Shown one piece after another: positions 9,575 to 20,035 of a stretch of 64,000 nt of DNA. Where the stretch lies: positions 44,750,557-44,814,556 of the forward strand of contig NC_134400.1 in assembly GCF_050003625.1 (NCBI RefSeq), read 5' to 3'. The notes beneath the pieces are model-generated. The model saw only the letters and a list, made by a program, of their open reading frames with translations. It was not told the DNA's origin and made no database searches. Position 1 is the stretch's first letter. The number at the start of each line of letters is the position of its first letter. Both the position numbers and the translations under genes were made by a program. The stretch is from Haematobia irritans (taxonomy: Eukaryota > Arthropoda > Insecta > Diptera > Muscidae).

Positions 9575-11626
9575 GGGTATTTCCAGGGAAAAGTCCACCG
9601 TGACTCAAAAATAAAAAGTTCACAAATATTATTTTTCTTCTTGTATTGTTAAAGAGAAATATTCAAAATTATTTAAATCGAAGAGTTCAAAGCTTTCCTT
9701 AGTCACGATGTTGAGATATCGGGCTATAAATTTAAGGTTTACGTTTTGCTCAGTTTTGTTTATTTCTAAGAGAATCTTCGCTTTACAATTTACATTTCTA
9801 AGAGTAATTGTTCTAATCCACTCTTATGGTAAACCTTTAGCTATAACAACAACTTACCATAAAATGAATGCAAAAGTCCAAACAAATATGAGTTAACGGT
9901 TAAATTTTAATTTGCTTTTAGGGACATTCTAAGGTAACGTCACGTCATATAAAAAGCATTTTTTGTCATTATCTCAAAGCTGACGTTCGCAAATCAAGTG
10001 TAATTTCGGATTTTAACGAAGGTTAATAAAGTAATCCAATAATAATAAATAAATCGGCTTTTAAGGAAGTAGTTAATTTTATATTGAATTTCAAAAGTGT
10101 GTCACGTTACTCCACATTGTAAGTAATTTTCTTGCAAAATATATTTTTTTTTATTTCTTTTAGTTATTGTTGTTGTCCTTATGGTCAGCTTTGTTTTTAC
10201 TTTAAATTAAACTTGTTTTGTATGGTATGTTTTGGATGGTATCACATCTACTGAAAGTAAAAATAGTGCAAAGCGCTATCTGATCTCTTATATGAATTAG
10301 ATGCCCAGTCGCCCTTTTTTAAACACCACTTTTTTGTTAAACGTACCCAGCAAAATTATTTTGAAACGCGAAAAAAATATATTAAGGCCGGAGACCTAGT
10401 TCTGCAAATGGATTTCGCAGAGAATTACAGGATATTTTTTCAAAATAGGATACAGAGCGCACACTTCGGCTACCGCCAAGTTACGATCTTTACATGCGTT
10501 GCTTGGCTGATTGGCGGAGTGAAATCCTATTCAATAATCAGTGACAAACTGAGCCATAACAAGTTCGATGTTTACTGCTTTTTGACCAAACTGGTGAAGA
10601 TGATCAAAAATGAACATGGGCGATTCCAAAATCTTTATGTTTTTTTCGAATGGATGCAGCTCTCAATTTAAAAATAAGTTCATTGCTCGAAGTTTGCCTG
10701 ATTTTGTTTCTGAATTTGATTGCAAGGTGTTAGAGTGGAATTACTTTGCAACTTATCACGGCAAAGGTGCTGTCGATGGGATAGGAGCAACCATAAAACG
10801 AAAAGTTTGGCAGATGACAAAAACAAACAATTTAATTTTAGAAAATGCGCTTTCATTTTATGAATGTGCTCGAAATAACGTCATTGGGGTAAACTTAGTA
10901 TACATTTCCTCAGAGCGAGCAAATAGACATGTTTTCTACTTCGTTAACTGAAAAGTGGAAGGAGTTACCTAAAATACCCGGTATCCATTAAATTCATGTT
11001 TTGTCATGCAGCGAAGACATGCAAATAAAAGCAGCTGAAACTGCATTTTCGCATAAATCTATTATATAAGAACTGTACATATATAATTTCCTTATGACTA
11101 TCTTAACTGTTTCTTATAATCATTATCTTAATAAATAATATTAATATAATACCTAAAATTTATGTTGTATATGTGTTAAATAATTTTTTAACAACAATCT
11201 GAACTAAAAATTTCCCACGGCCATTTTAGTAGCGTAACGTCATGTAACGTCACGTCAGACACAGAGGCTAATAAAGAAAAAAATAGAAAAAGTTTTTAAA
11301 TTTTATAAGTTGGATAATAAACTAATATTCCTCTAAATATTAGTAAAAAATGTTGTATACAAAAGGTCTTGGTAAATTCGCAGAGTTTTGCAATTTTGTA
11401 ATTCAAGAAAAACCCCACTTCCCTTTTTTGTCACGTCACGTCAGCACATATTTTTTCTTCTATCTTTAAATCCTTACAGTCGATTATTCTAATTTTTTTA
11501 CTGAATATAGTACTATTCAACAGCTACGTAAATATACAGATCTCTTTTAAAAAAAAAATTGACTTTTTAATTTTTTTTTTACTTTCTTTCGTACAAATGT
11601 CACGTCACGTCATTTTGGAAATACCC
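9575..11626. mobile_element. Sola-like DNA transposon, 2052 bp, 4-bp ATAT duplication
   Basis: Perfect 11-bp TIRs, GGGTATTTCCA...TGGAAATACCC, bound the element. ATAT flanks it at 9571-9574 and 11627-11630. A second composite A copy (21836-21850) shows the empty site GGTATATATTA with a single ATAT, so the duplication is 4 bp. Sola-superfamily elements are known for 4-bp duplications. The internal coding relic fits a DDE transposase. TCACGTCA-type motifs recur at about 9937, 11240, 11431 and 11600, mostly near the ends, where transposase-binding repeats would be expected (inference). Confidence 0.8.
10264..10951 (+). pseudogene. Sola-like transposase relic (frameshifted C-terminal part)
   Basis: Reading from 10264 the frame gives ...AGDLVLQMDFAENYRIF, QSAHFGYRQVTIFTC and a continuing globular segment to about 10640. 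A shift in a poly-T run near 10633 moves to the next frame, which gives FSNGCSSQFKNKF, WNYFATYHGKGAVDGIG and an end at 10951. DFAENY, GCxxQFKN and HGKGxxDG are motifs I associate with a DDE-type transposase family. The N where an acidic SDGC residue would be expected suggests loss of activity. The N-terminal half is missing. An in-frame stop precedes the start, so no intact ORF exists. The family name rests on these motifs plus the 4-bp duplication and needs a profile search. Confidence 0.65.
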
Positions 11627-11669
11627 ATATATTAAATCAAAAAAGACCGATTAAATATGTATATAATTC

Positions 11670-11826
11670 ACTTTGACAAAATTTTTTATAGAAATAAAAT
11701 TTTGACAAAATTTTCTATAGAAACAAAATTTTAACAAAATTTTCTATAGAAATAAAATTTTTACAAAATTTTCTGTAGAAATAAAATTTTGACAAAATTT
11801 TCTATAGAAATAAAATTTTGGTGGAT
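11670..11826. repeat. 30-bp minisatellite array in composite A
   Basis: Units of AAAATTTTGACAAAATTTTC followed by TATAGAAATA, about five copies. This is the reverse complement orientation of 6176-6430. Confidence 0.9.
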
Positions 11827-12559
11827 TATTTTTGGCTCGAGTGGCAACCATGGACCAATTTTTGTGTGATTGGAGATCGGCTATATATAACTATAGACCG
11901 ATATGGACCAATATTGGTATGGTTGTTAGCGGCCGTATACTAACACCACGCTCCAAATTTGAACCAGATCGGATGAATTTTGCTCCTCCAAGAGGCTCCG
12001 GAGGTCAAATCTGGAGAACGGTTTATATGGGGGCCATATATAGTTATGGACCGATATGGACCAATTCATTCAACACCATGTTCCAAATTTGAACCAGATC
12101 GGATGAAATTTGCTTCTCTTAGAGCCTCCGCAAGCCAAATCCGGATCGGTTTATATGGGGACTATATATAATTATGATCCAATGTGTACAATTTTTTGCA
12201 TGGTTGTTAGAGACCATATACCAACTCCATGTACCAAATTTCAGCCGGATCGGATGAAATAGGATTATCTTAGAGGCTCAGCAAGCCAAATCTGAGGGTC
12301 CGTTTATATGGGGGCTATACGTAAAAGTGGACCGTGCCAAGTTTCAAGTCGATAGCTTGTTTCGTTCGGAAGTTAGCGTGATTTCAACAGACCGACGGAC
12401 GGACGGACGGACGGACATGCTTAGATCGACTCAGAATTTCACCACGACCCAGAATATATATACTTTATGGGGTCTTAGAGCAATATTTCGATGTGTTACA
12501 AACGGAATGACAAAGTTAATATACCCCCATCCTATGGTGGAGGGTATAAAAATGTGTAA

Positions 12560-12640
12560 AACTGCACAAAAATACTTTTCTGATTTTATCACGAAATTAA
12601 TTTATCCAATTTATTTCTTATACATTTCTTTGTATTTATA
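12560..12640. repeat. Fragment of MITE family 2
   Basis: GCACAAAAATACTTTTCTG and ATCACGAAATTAATTTATCC match the end at 61154. It is cut at 12641 by a MITE family 1 copy. Confidence 0.55.
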
Positions 12641-13130
12641 CACTCAAAAAAATGTGAACCCTATATTTAACTAAAGCCAATTTAATTCTATTTTAGTTCA
12701 TAGATTTATTATGTTTTGCGAAAGTTTTCTTGATTTTAATATTTTTTTGTGTACGTTAGTTAAATGAAAAGATTATTTACAAATGAAGCATTAAGATTAA
12801 CTAAATTCGTGTCACCCACAATATATTTCAGAATTTCTTAAAATTTGTAAATTTTACTACAAATGCGCCCATCATGAACTTCGTATGTTACCAAAGACAT
12901 GTTTGCAATTTTTGCTCCAATTTTTTCCTTCAAACTTCAAACTTCGAAGTTTGCTTTAAAAAGTGAAAGAAAATAATGATGTCTAATAAATTTTCTCGAA
13001 TTTGTCGAAAAATATTTACTTATTTTTGTGAAATCCGTGTGAGATCAGTGCTTGTAATACAGTTTAGTTAAAATTTTCCAAAAATTAACTAAAATCTTCT
13101 AAATTTAATCAAAATTTTATTAATTTTTCT
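12641..13130. mobile_element. MITE family 1, copy 3, right end missing
   Basis: It starts CACTCAAAAAAATGTGAAC after TA and is collinear with copies 1 and 2 through GTAATACAGTTTAGTTAAA. The CAGTG terminus cannot be found. Confidence 0.7.
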
Positions 13131-13619
13131 AATTTTAATTTTAATTTTTTCAATTATATTTTTAATTTGAAATATTATTAATTTAATTTAAAGTAATTAA
13201 TATTTGTTTGCCCTTTGCAATTGGGTTCTTGAGATTGATAAATTCGTAAGATTTAACTATAATTAATAAAAGAAGATGTTGAATTTGTCAAGAGCCATCT
13301 AACGGTGGTTCCAAATCGCTTTTTTTTTTAAATAATTCTGCACTTTTGAACGGATAAAGCTATCAACATAATTTTTTTCTTTGTGTGAAAGCTGAGATGT
13401 TTTCCTTTAAGCAAATTTGTGCGTCCCTATTGGGTCCACGGGCTGACCTGTAGGCGTTGAAAGTTGGGCACATCGGGGGTATGAAATTTTGTTTTAGCTG
13501 TCAACTCCGCAATTTTGAACCCATTTCGATGATTTTTTCTTTGCTTATTTTTGTTTTTGAGTTGATCCGTAATTTTTCTTCTTAACTGCATTCCAACAAA
13601 ATTCTACGAATTGTAGAAG
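13131..13619. other. No gene recognised; shared short repeat
   Basis: 13300-13380 (GGTGGTTCCAAATCGC ... ATTCTGCACTTTTG ... TTTTTTTCTTTGTGTG) resembles 25049-25130 and 53990-54060, an unassigned dispersed sequence. The rest is featureless. Confidence 0.5.
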
Positions 13620-14859
13620 AAACAAGTATATACAGCACTAAGTTCGGCCGGGCCGAATCTTATATACACACCACCATGAACCAAATATTAGGGTTTCCTT
13701 TGAAATTTCAGGAGGGCTTGGGGACTTGAGGACATTTCCCGAAGATAAATTTAAAGATTTCACCTATGAGGACTATATCAGATTCTGGATTTATAAGAAC
13801 CATTTTTGTTTGAGTTTTAGAGGAATCATTAACATTTCTTGTAAGTGCGCAAGAAAATTATAAAATAACGCCTTGATTTGAAATCTTAAATCTGTAGAAG
13901 TAAAATCTAGAAATTTTACATTGAGTTTCAAGCAATTTTCATGATCAGTGCGCCTTCTACACCCTCAAGAAGTGAAGTCGGTCTATATGGAGGCATTACC
14001 AAATGGACCGATAAAAACTTAATCCGATACACGTTTTTGATAAAAACTACGGTTTCTAGAAACCCAAGGAGTTAAATCGGGGATCGTTCTTATGGGGGCT
14101 ATACTAAAATATGGACCGATACTCACCGTTTTCGGCACACCTCTTTATGAACCGAAAATACCTCTAGATTTCCAATTTCAGGTAAATTGAATAAAAACTG
14201 CGGTTTCTATAAGCCCAAGAAGTAAAATCGGGAGATCAGTCTATATGGGGGCTATACCAAAACATGGACCGATACTCACCATTTTCGGCACACCTCTTTA
14301 TGGTCTTAAAACACCTCTAGATTTCCAATTTCAAACAAATTGGATAAAAACTACGGTTTCTATAAGCCCAAGACCCCAAATCGGGAGGTCGTTTTATATG
14401 GGGACCATACCAAAACATGGACCGATACTCACAATTTTTGGCACACGTATTTATGGTCCTACAATACCTCTAGATTTCCAATTTCAGGTAAATTGAATAA
14501 AAACTGCGGTTTCTATAAGCCCAAGAAGTAAAATCGGGAGATCAGTCTATATGGGGGCTATACCAAAACATGGACCGATACTCACCATTTTTGGCACACC
14601 ACTTTATGGTCATAAAACACCTCTAGATTTCAAATTTCAGGCAAATTGGATAATAACTTCGATTTCTATAAGCCCAAGACCCCAAATCGGGAGGACGGTT
14701 TATATGGGGACTACATCAAACCCTGGACCGATAGAGCCCATCTTCGAACTTGACCTGCCTGCAGACAAAAGACGAGTTTGTGCAAAATTTCAGCGTGATT
14801 ACAACAGACAGACGGACATCGTTATATCGTCTTAGAATTTCTCCCTGATTAAGAATATA

Positions 14860-15835
14860 CACGGATGAAAAAGACTGTTTTTCATATGTTTGGCTATAAA
14901 CATTATATGTTTGGAACACAAATTTTTAAACACAATATTTTTGAGTGCAAGCATATAATGTTCATAAACTAGCATAACATGTTTGGGACATATATGTTAA
15001 TATGTTAGAACATATTATGTTTGGGACATAAAATGTTTTTAAATATAATATGCTTGGATGCAAACATATATTAATTTAGAAATAGCCTATAAACATATAT
15101 GTGTTTAGTAGCTTGGAGCGCTATTTAACAGGGAGCGATATTGAATTAAGTTGGTGGTTGTTGCTTGTTATTACAAAATTAACATTTTATTTTTCCTTGG
15201 GCAATTGATCAGCTACTTCTTTGATCCTTACAAACTGTGTGGTCCGCTGTTCGAATCCCCGTCCGGCAAAAGGTAAAATTAAAATAAAAAAAATCATAAA
15301 ATTGAATAATTTCTTCTACAATGTTTGTATTACAGAAGAAGGTGCTAAGAACTAAAAAATCTCGTGGAAGTGAGAAAGATGTGAGGGAATATACAATTAG
15401 GCAGAAACAAAATTTTGAGCATTCAGGTCGAAAACCTATGTTGTTATCACCTATATTACCTGTTTATTTTCATAATTCATTATGATTGTAAATATATAAA
15501 TAAATAAATAAAATTTTGAGCACAATATTGTTTGGGAGAATTTTTTTAAGCATATAATATTTTTGGGTGCAAAATGCTTTCAAACATATTATATGTTCAC
15601 ATAATAACATATTGTTTTTTGGAAGACAACATTATTGAATTTGGATGCAAAAATACAAAATGTTTGGAACTTAGACTACCCAAACATATATTGTTTAGAC
15701 CAATATGCTTTCAAACATATTATATATTGGAAGAGATCAAACATATAAATGTTTGGGCAATACCCAAAAATGTATATGCTTGAAGCAAAATATGTTTGGG
15801 AGTATATGTTACAGAAGCGATTTTTTGTGAGCGTG
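14860..15835. mobile_element. TIR element with CACG ends, TA duplication, 976 bp
   Basis: It begins CACGGATGAAAAAGACTG and ends TTTTTTGTGAGCGTG. Flanks are AAGAATATA and TATATACTTTAT. Composite A (12450-12470) shows the equivalent uninterrupted GAATATATATACTTTAT, so only TA is duplicated. The interior is dominated by reiterated CATATGTTTGG/ACATAT motifs. A second, truncated copy starts at 21157. Confidence 0.75.
15150..15515 (+). mobile_element. tRNA-like SINE-type insertion inside the CACG element
   Basis: 15240-15272 reads GTGGTCCGCTGTTCGAATCC then CCGTCCGGCA, a good box B (GTTCGAATCCC) with a tRNA-3'-like end. It is followed by about 230 bp and an (ATAA)n tail near 15497-15513. Boundaries and target duplication are not resolved. 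It is not a tRNA gene, because no acceptor stem pairing or box A is visible at the right spacing. Confidence 0.45.
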
Positions 15836-15935
15836 TATATACTTTATATATATATGGAAATCGATATTTCGATGTGTTACAAACGGAATGACAAACTTAT
15901 TATACCCCCGTCACCATTCTATGGTGGTGGGTATA

Positions 15936-16640
15936 AAAATTGTGTACCTATGTGCTTTAGATTAAAAGTTGTAAAGCACACAAGTTAGAATTTCAAAAAA
16001 ATACCGAATTTTGGCCATTTTTGGCAAAAGTCACATACATTCTTTCAGTCGTAATATTTTGGTATAGATTTTTCCCAATCTCTTTTGCTTGTTTCTTATA
16101 GAACACAAAATAGGGATACGTTTTAATCTTTTATCGACCATTTTGGCCAAGCAGTATATGGCTAAGCTCCGATTGCTAGGCCGATCTCTTTTCCAAAAAG
16201 CCCCATATGTCCACTAACTAAATGTAAATGGTTTCAACATCCTACCAGTAAACAGCTGAGAAATATGCAAATTACAAAAAAATAACGTTTTTAACATATG
16301 TCCCCACTTTGGGGATTTTTGATACCAATTTTGGGAATAGTATATTCAGCAATATTTCTTAAAACAAATTTCCCTGCAAAAAACCCTAAAGATATCACAA
16401 TTAGTTCAAAAGTTATGAAGGTTTCAATTCATATTTTTAATTCCCAAAAAATCGGAATTTTTGAAAAAAAAAAATATTTCCTGTCCAAAAACTTCGTAAT
16501 TTTTGTTATTTTTAGTTACTTAAGAATAATGTCATCTCCAATACCTTTCCAACGATGTATTATATTTAGACCATTGTTTAGCAAAATGAGCCAAAAATTT
16601 GCCAAAAAGTCTGCACTGACTCGGGTGCAATAATGCATTT
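15936..16640. other. No gene recognised
   Basis: AT-rich sequence. The open frame at 16298-16633 has no recognisable domain and low-complexity composition. Confidence 0.45.
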
Positions 16641-16778
16641 CTGGAAATGTACGTTTATATGGGGACTATACCTAAATCTGAACCGATTTAGCCAAATTTA
16701 GCACACTTAACGATACTATCAAATATACTCCTTGTGCATAATTTGAAGCAAATCAGAGCAAAATTATGGCTTCTGGGG

Positions 16779-17974
16779 GAGTTACAAGCTGTAACTGACA
16801 AAATTATGCCCTGGTTGTCGGTGATATATAAAGGATGTATCAACTTATCATATATCCCAGGAAAGTGGAGGGAAACAAAAGTCGTTTTCATACCTAAAGC
16901 GGGAAAAGCCTCTCACTCGAGGGCGAAGGATTTTCGACCAATCAGCTTATCCTCATTCCTACTTAAGACTCTGGAGAAGATGATAGATATTTATCTTAGA
17001 ACTAGCATTGATTCAAGTTTGTTCTCGAAACGACAGCATGCATACTCGAAGGGCAGGTCTACTGAGACCGCACTACATGAACTAGTCAGCTTTATTGAAA
17101 GCTCACTATCTGTCAAAGAATACACAATCGTGGCGTTTCTAGACATCGAAGGGGCGTTCAATAATGTCCATCCGAGCTCGATATTAAATAGACTGACAAC
17201 TCTGAATGTTGATCCATGTATACTCAGGCTGTTAGACGAACTGCTAATGAAGAGACGTATTTCAGCTACACTAGGACAAAAGTATGTGAACAGAGGCACT
17301 CCCCAAGGAGGAGTTCTATCACCTCTTCTTTGGAATGTTGCTATAAATAGCCTTCTGGTTACTCTAGAAAAAGAAAGGATAAAAGTGGTGGCATACGCAG
17401 ATGATGTGGCTCTGGCAGTCAGGGGAAAATTTCCATTCACAATCAGAGATATTATTCAGAGGGCCCTCCGGATGACTGAACAATGGGCGAAAGACAATGG
17501 TCTTGGGGTAAATCCTGCAAAGACAGAATTAGTCATGTACTGCAAAGATCGCAAAACTCCCACGGTTAGGCCTATTTCCTTAGGGGGTATTGAAATTCCC
17601 TTTGGTGATTGTGCAAAATACCTTGGCGTTATTTTGGACAGGAAGCTGAACTTTAAGCTTAATATTGAAGAAAGGGCGAGGAAGGCAACTGTAGCTTTGT
17701 ACTCGTGCAAAAAGGCAATAGGAAAAAAGTGGGGACTAAAACCAAAAATTGTGCATTGGCTATACACGGCAGACCTATAATGCTATATGGTGTTGTAGTC
17801 TGGTGGCCGGCACTTCAGAAACCGACTGGTTTAGATAAAGTTCAGCGTATGGCGTGTTTGTGTATTTCAGGCGCATTCAGCAAGACAGGAACAACTTCCC
17901 TTAATGTCATGCTGCATCTATTGCCTTTAGACATTTTGCACTTTGGCGAGTCCACTTTTCGACAAAAAGTTTGA
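16779..17974 (+). pseudogene. LINE reverse transcriptase (5'-truncated, frameshifted)
   Basis: The frame enters within the RT finger region (AVTDKIMPWLSVIYKG) and shows the RT motifs in order: FRPISLSSFLLKTLEKMID, AFLDIEGAFNNV (catalytic D), GTPQGGVLSPLLWN and YADDVAL (catalytic DD at about 17395-17415), then the thumb KYLGVILDRKLNF. It stops at 17780. The sequence continues in another frame (17768-17974, MLYGVVVWWPAL, DKVQRMACLCISGAF), so one frameshift lies near 17760. The endonuclease domain and ORF1 are absent. The catalytic residues survive, but the protein cannot be made whole. Confidence 0.92.
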
Positions 17975-18025
17975 GACTCTAATCCCCAACAGTGAGGCGT
18001 GGTGCACACAGACCCCGGGGAATAA

Positions 18026-18870
18026 ATAATATATAGATTTCTACACTGATGGCTCCAAATTGGATGGACAAGTGGGATTCGGAGTATATTCTAATGATCT
18101 GGAACTTCAAATAGCGAAAAGATTACCTAATCACTGTAGTGTTTTTCAGGCTGAAATATTAGCAATAAGAGAGGTGGCGAATTGGCTGAGAAGTAATGTT
18201 CCAAAAGATGTGGGCATTAATATATACTCAGACAGTCAACCTGCAATAAAATCCTTGGACTCTGTGTTCCTCAACTCGAAAACGGCCATCGATTGCCGCA
18301 AATCTCTCAATGAGATGGCTGAGCAGTACAATATTCACCTAATATGGGTGCCTGGCCATAGGAACATACCGGGAAACTGCGAAGCGGATGAGTTGGCAAG
18401 GCTAGGGACTACCTTACATATTCCAGGGGAACTAGAATTTGTTGGTATGCCCCTAGCTACCTGCAAGCTCATGCTGCGTGAGAAGGCTGTTATGATGGCA
18501 AATGTTCGATGGGAGAATTGCAAGGGTTGTAACGACACCAAGCAAATATGGCCCCATTTCAACTTAAACCGCACACTAGATATGCTAATGTTCTCGAGAC
18601 GTCAGATATCACTCCTGATATCTGCTATAACGGGTCGCTGCCTGATAGGAGATTGGCGCGAAGTATAATGACTATTGTATGAGCTGTCATGATGCGGAGG
18701 AAAAAGAATCAATTAAACACCTCTTGTGTGAGTGTCCTGCATTTTGTGTAAAGCGCAAGCAACTTTTAGGAGCATATATCTTCAGATTACTGACGGATCT
18801 GGAAAACGTTAACTTAAGCAGTCTGCTAATGTTTTTGGAACAATCTGGTTGGTTCAACAAAGAAAAATAA
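18026..18870 (+). pseudogene. LINE RNase H and C-terminal zinc motif
   Basis: After a short deletion/frameshift from the RT, the frame reads FYTDGSKLDGQVGFGVYS (first D), an AEILAIREV helix (catalytic E), YSDSQPAIKSL (D) and WVPGHRNIPGNCEADELA (D). This is a complete set of RNase HI motifs. A stop at 18666 separates it from CMSCHDAEEKESIKHLLCEC (18685 on), a CX2C...HX4C motif seen at the C terminus of this LINE group. The product would remove RNA from the cDNA hybrid. It is a pseudogene here because of the stops and shifts. Confidence 0.9.
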
Positions 18871-18927
18871 TCAAGAAGGTTCAGCGGTTAAAACTAGAAG
18901 TGCCCATATGTAATAGGTACTTTTAGT

Positions 18928-19012
18928 TAATGTGGTATCACAATGGACTGAATAGTCTAAGTGAGCCTGAATCTTAATCGGGCTGCCACTTTAACCGTAA
19001 CCTAACCTAACC
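18928..19012 (+). other. LINE 3' tail shared with SINEs, ending in CCTAA repeats
   Basis: GTGGTATCACAATGGACTGA, then ATAGTCTAAGTGAGCCTGA, TCGGGCTGCCAC and finally (CCTAA)n. The same core, in the same order, forms the 3' ends of the SINEs at 3862, 30091 and 38655. It is presumably the recognition site of the LINE reverse transcriptase (inference). Confidence 0.85.
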
Positions 19013-19350
19013 TATGGCTTCTGGGGCCATATATGTGCAAATCGGGCGTAAGATATATATGGCAGCTATATCTAAATCTGATCTGAATTCAAGTAAATCG
19101 GAGTGAAACTTTAGTCTCAGAGTGAAAATCAGTTCTCCGGAGGTGATATGAGTCTAACTCGAGCGCAAGATTTGTATGGGAGCTATATCTAAATCTGAAC
19201 CGATGTCCACCAAATTTTGCACACTTGACTATATTACTAATTGTACTCCTTATGCAAAATATTGAGCAAATTAATGTCAAACTGTGGATTTTGGCGCCTT
19301 AAACGTGAAGTAACGACGGATTCTGTCAGAATCTAATATCGCCCCAGATA

Positions 19351-20035
19351 TTAGATTCTGACAAGTAAAAAAGAAAAGGTATAAATTAAATCCGAGAATT
19401 AATTTGAAGATGTTGTTTGAATTTGGAAATTAAAGCTGAACTATTCCTGTTCTTGCATCGCTTTGCACTTTACTCAATCATTCGCCTGATAAAGAGATTT
19501 CAAATCTCGAAATATGTGGAGTTTGAGCGTAATGTGTAGAGCAAATGGACAAGAAAATTCAAATCAGATACGATACTATATCTAACAATATCTGGTCAGT
19601 TCTATCCAATTTTTCATTGGGGAAGTTCCACGATCTCAAAATTAATTTAAATTGGCTACAAAAATGTTCGTTGACCTTTTTGGAAAGCACTACAAATCTA
19701 CTGAAAATTGAGCGTAATGTGAACGTAGTATAACTTTTTAAAATTAATAATAATTGATAATAATAATTAATAATTGTTGTTGTTAATAGATGACTTATGT
19801 TTCTGGATGCATAATATATAAGAATACACTTCCGCTGAAATAAAACCGATGGACTTTTTAAAAATGAAATAATTTATTTTTTTATTAATTAAAATGATTT
19901 GTTAGCATTTTTTTATTAATTTATTTACTTTCAACCAGTGGGTAAAAACCCCAGTATAATTTTATTGCAATCATAATAAATTGAGATTTCGTACAACCCA
20001 TATTCAGCTGATTTTATTTTTCCAATTCATTTTAG
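19351..20035. other. Intergenic or intronic, no gene recognised
   Basis: AT-rich sequence immediately upstream of the first visible F-box gene exon. If the F-box gene has earlier exons they lie further 5' or within unrecognised sequence. The 19545-19733 frame lacks similarity to that family's N terminus. Confidence 0.5.

Larger units (their letters stand above)
9393..12552 (+). mobile_element. Composite repeat A, plus-strand copy interrupted by a Sola-like element
   Basis: The 5' module (9393-9574) has ACAAGTATATATGGCCG and the hairpin GTTCGGCCAGGCCGAA. After the insertion at 9575-11626 it resumes with GACCGATTAAATATG. A minisatellite array (11670-11826) follows, then GGCTCGAGTGGCAACCATGG, 150-bp units, a GACGGACGGACGGACGG tract and the terminal GATGTGTTACAAACGGAATG...GGTGGAGGGTATAAAA. 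The uninterrupted version of the junction is at 21830-21870. Confidence 0.8.
13622..15935 (+). mobile_element. Composite repeat B, interrupted by a TA-duplicating element
   Basis: The 5' end has ACAAGTATATAC and the perfect hairpin TTCGGCCGGGCCGAA. The body (about 13970-14750) is tandem units of about 150 bp (ACCGATACTCACC, CCTCTAGATTTCCAATTTCA, ATATGGGGGCTATACC). The 3' module includes ACAGACAGACGGACATCG and, after the insertion at 14860-15835, GATGTGTTACAAACGGAATG and ATGGTGGTGGGTATAAAAA. The architecture matches composite A but the units differ. Confidence 0.75.
16779..19012 (+). mobile_element. 5'-truncated non-LTR retrotransposon with RT and RNase H
   Basis: The insertion is bounded by a 14-bp duplication, TATGGCTTCTGGGG, at 16765-16778 and 19013-19026. 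It contains the RT domain, an RNase H domain and a C-terminal CCHC-like motif, broken by several frameshifts. The 3' UTR ends GGGCTGCCACTTTAACC followed by CCTAA repeats. RT followed by RNase H suggests the I/LOA group (inference from domain order). It has the hallmarks of target-primed insertion: 5' truncation, a short reiterated tail and a variable-length duplication. Confidence 0.92.
16641..19350 (+). mobile_element. Composite repeat C, plus-strand copy, split by a LINE
   Basis: 16641-16778 (ATATGGGGACTATACC, ATCTGAACCGATTTAGCC, CACACTTAACGATACTA) and 19013-19350 (GGGCGTAAGATATATATGG, AGCTATATCTAAATCTGA) are two halves of the family whose minus-strand copy is 25185-26169. The sequence is continuous there across the LINE insertion point (complement of CCAGAAGCC near 25385). 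Confidence 0.75.

Noticed and set aside
13622..13680. Helitron 3' terminus, because of the TTCGGCCGGGCCGAA hairpin
   Set aside because: No CTRR end beside the hairpin and no A/T insertion site could be shown. The hairpin lies at what appears to be the opposite end from the conserved terminal module. Left unassigned.
18997..19012. Interstitial telomere repeat
   Set aside because: Only about three CCTAA units, directly at a LINE 3' end and followed by the target duplication, so it is a retrotransposon tail.
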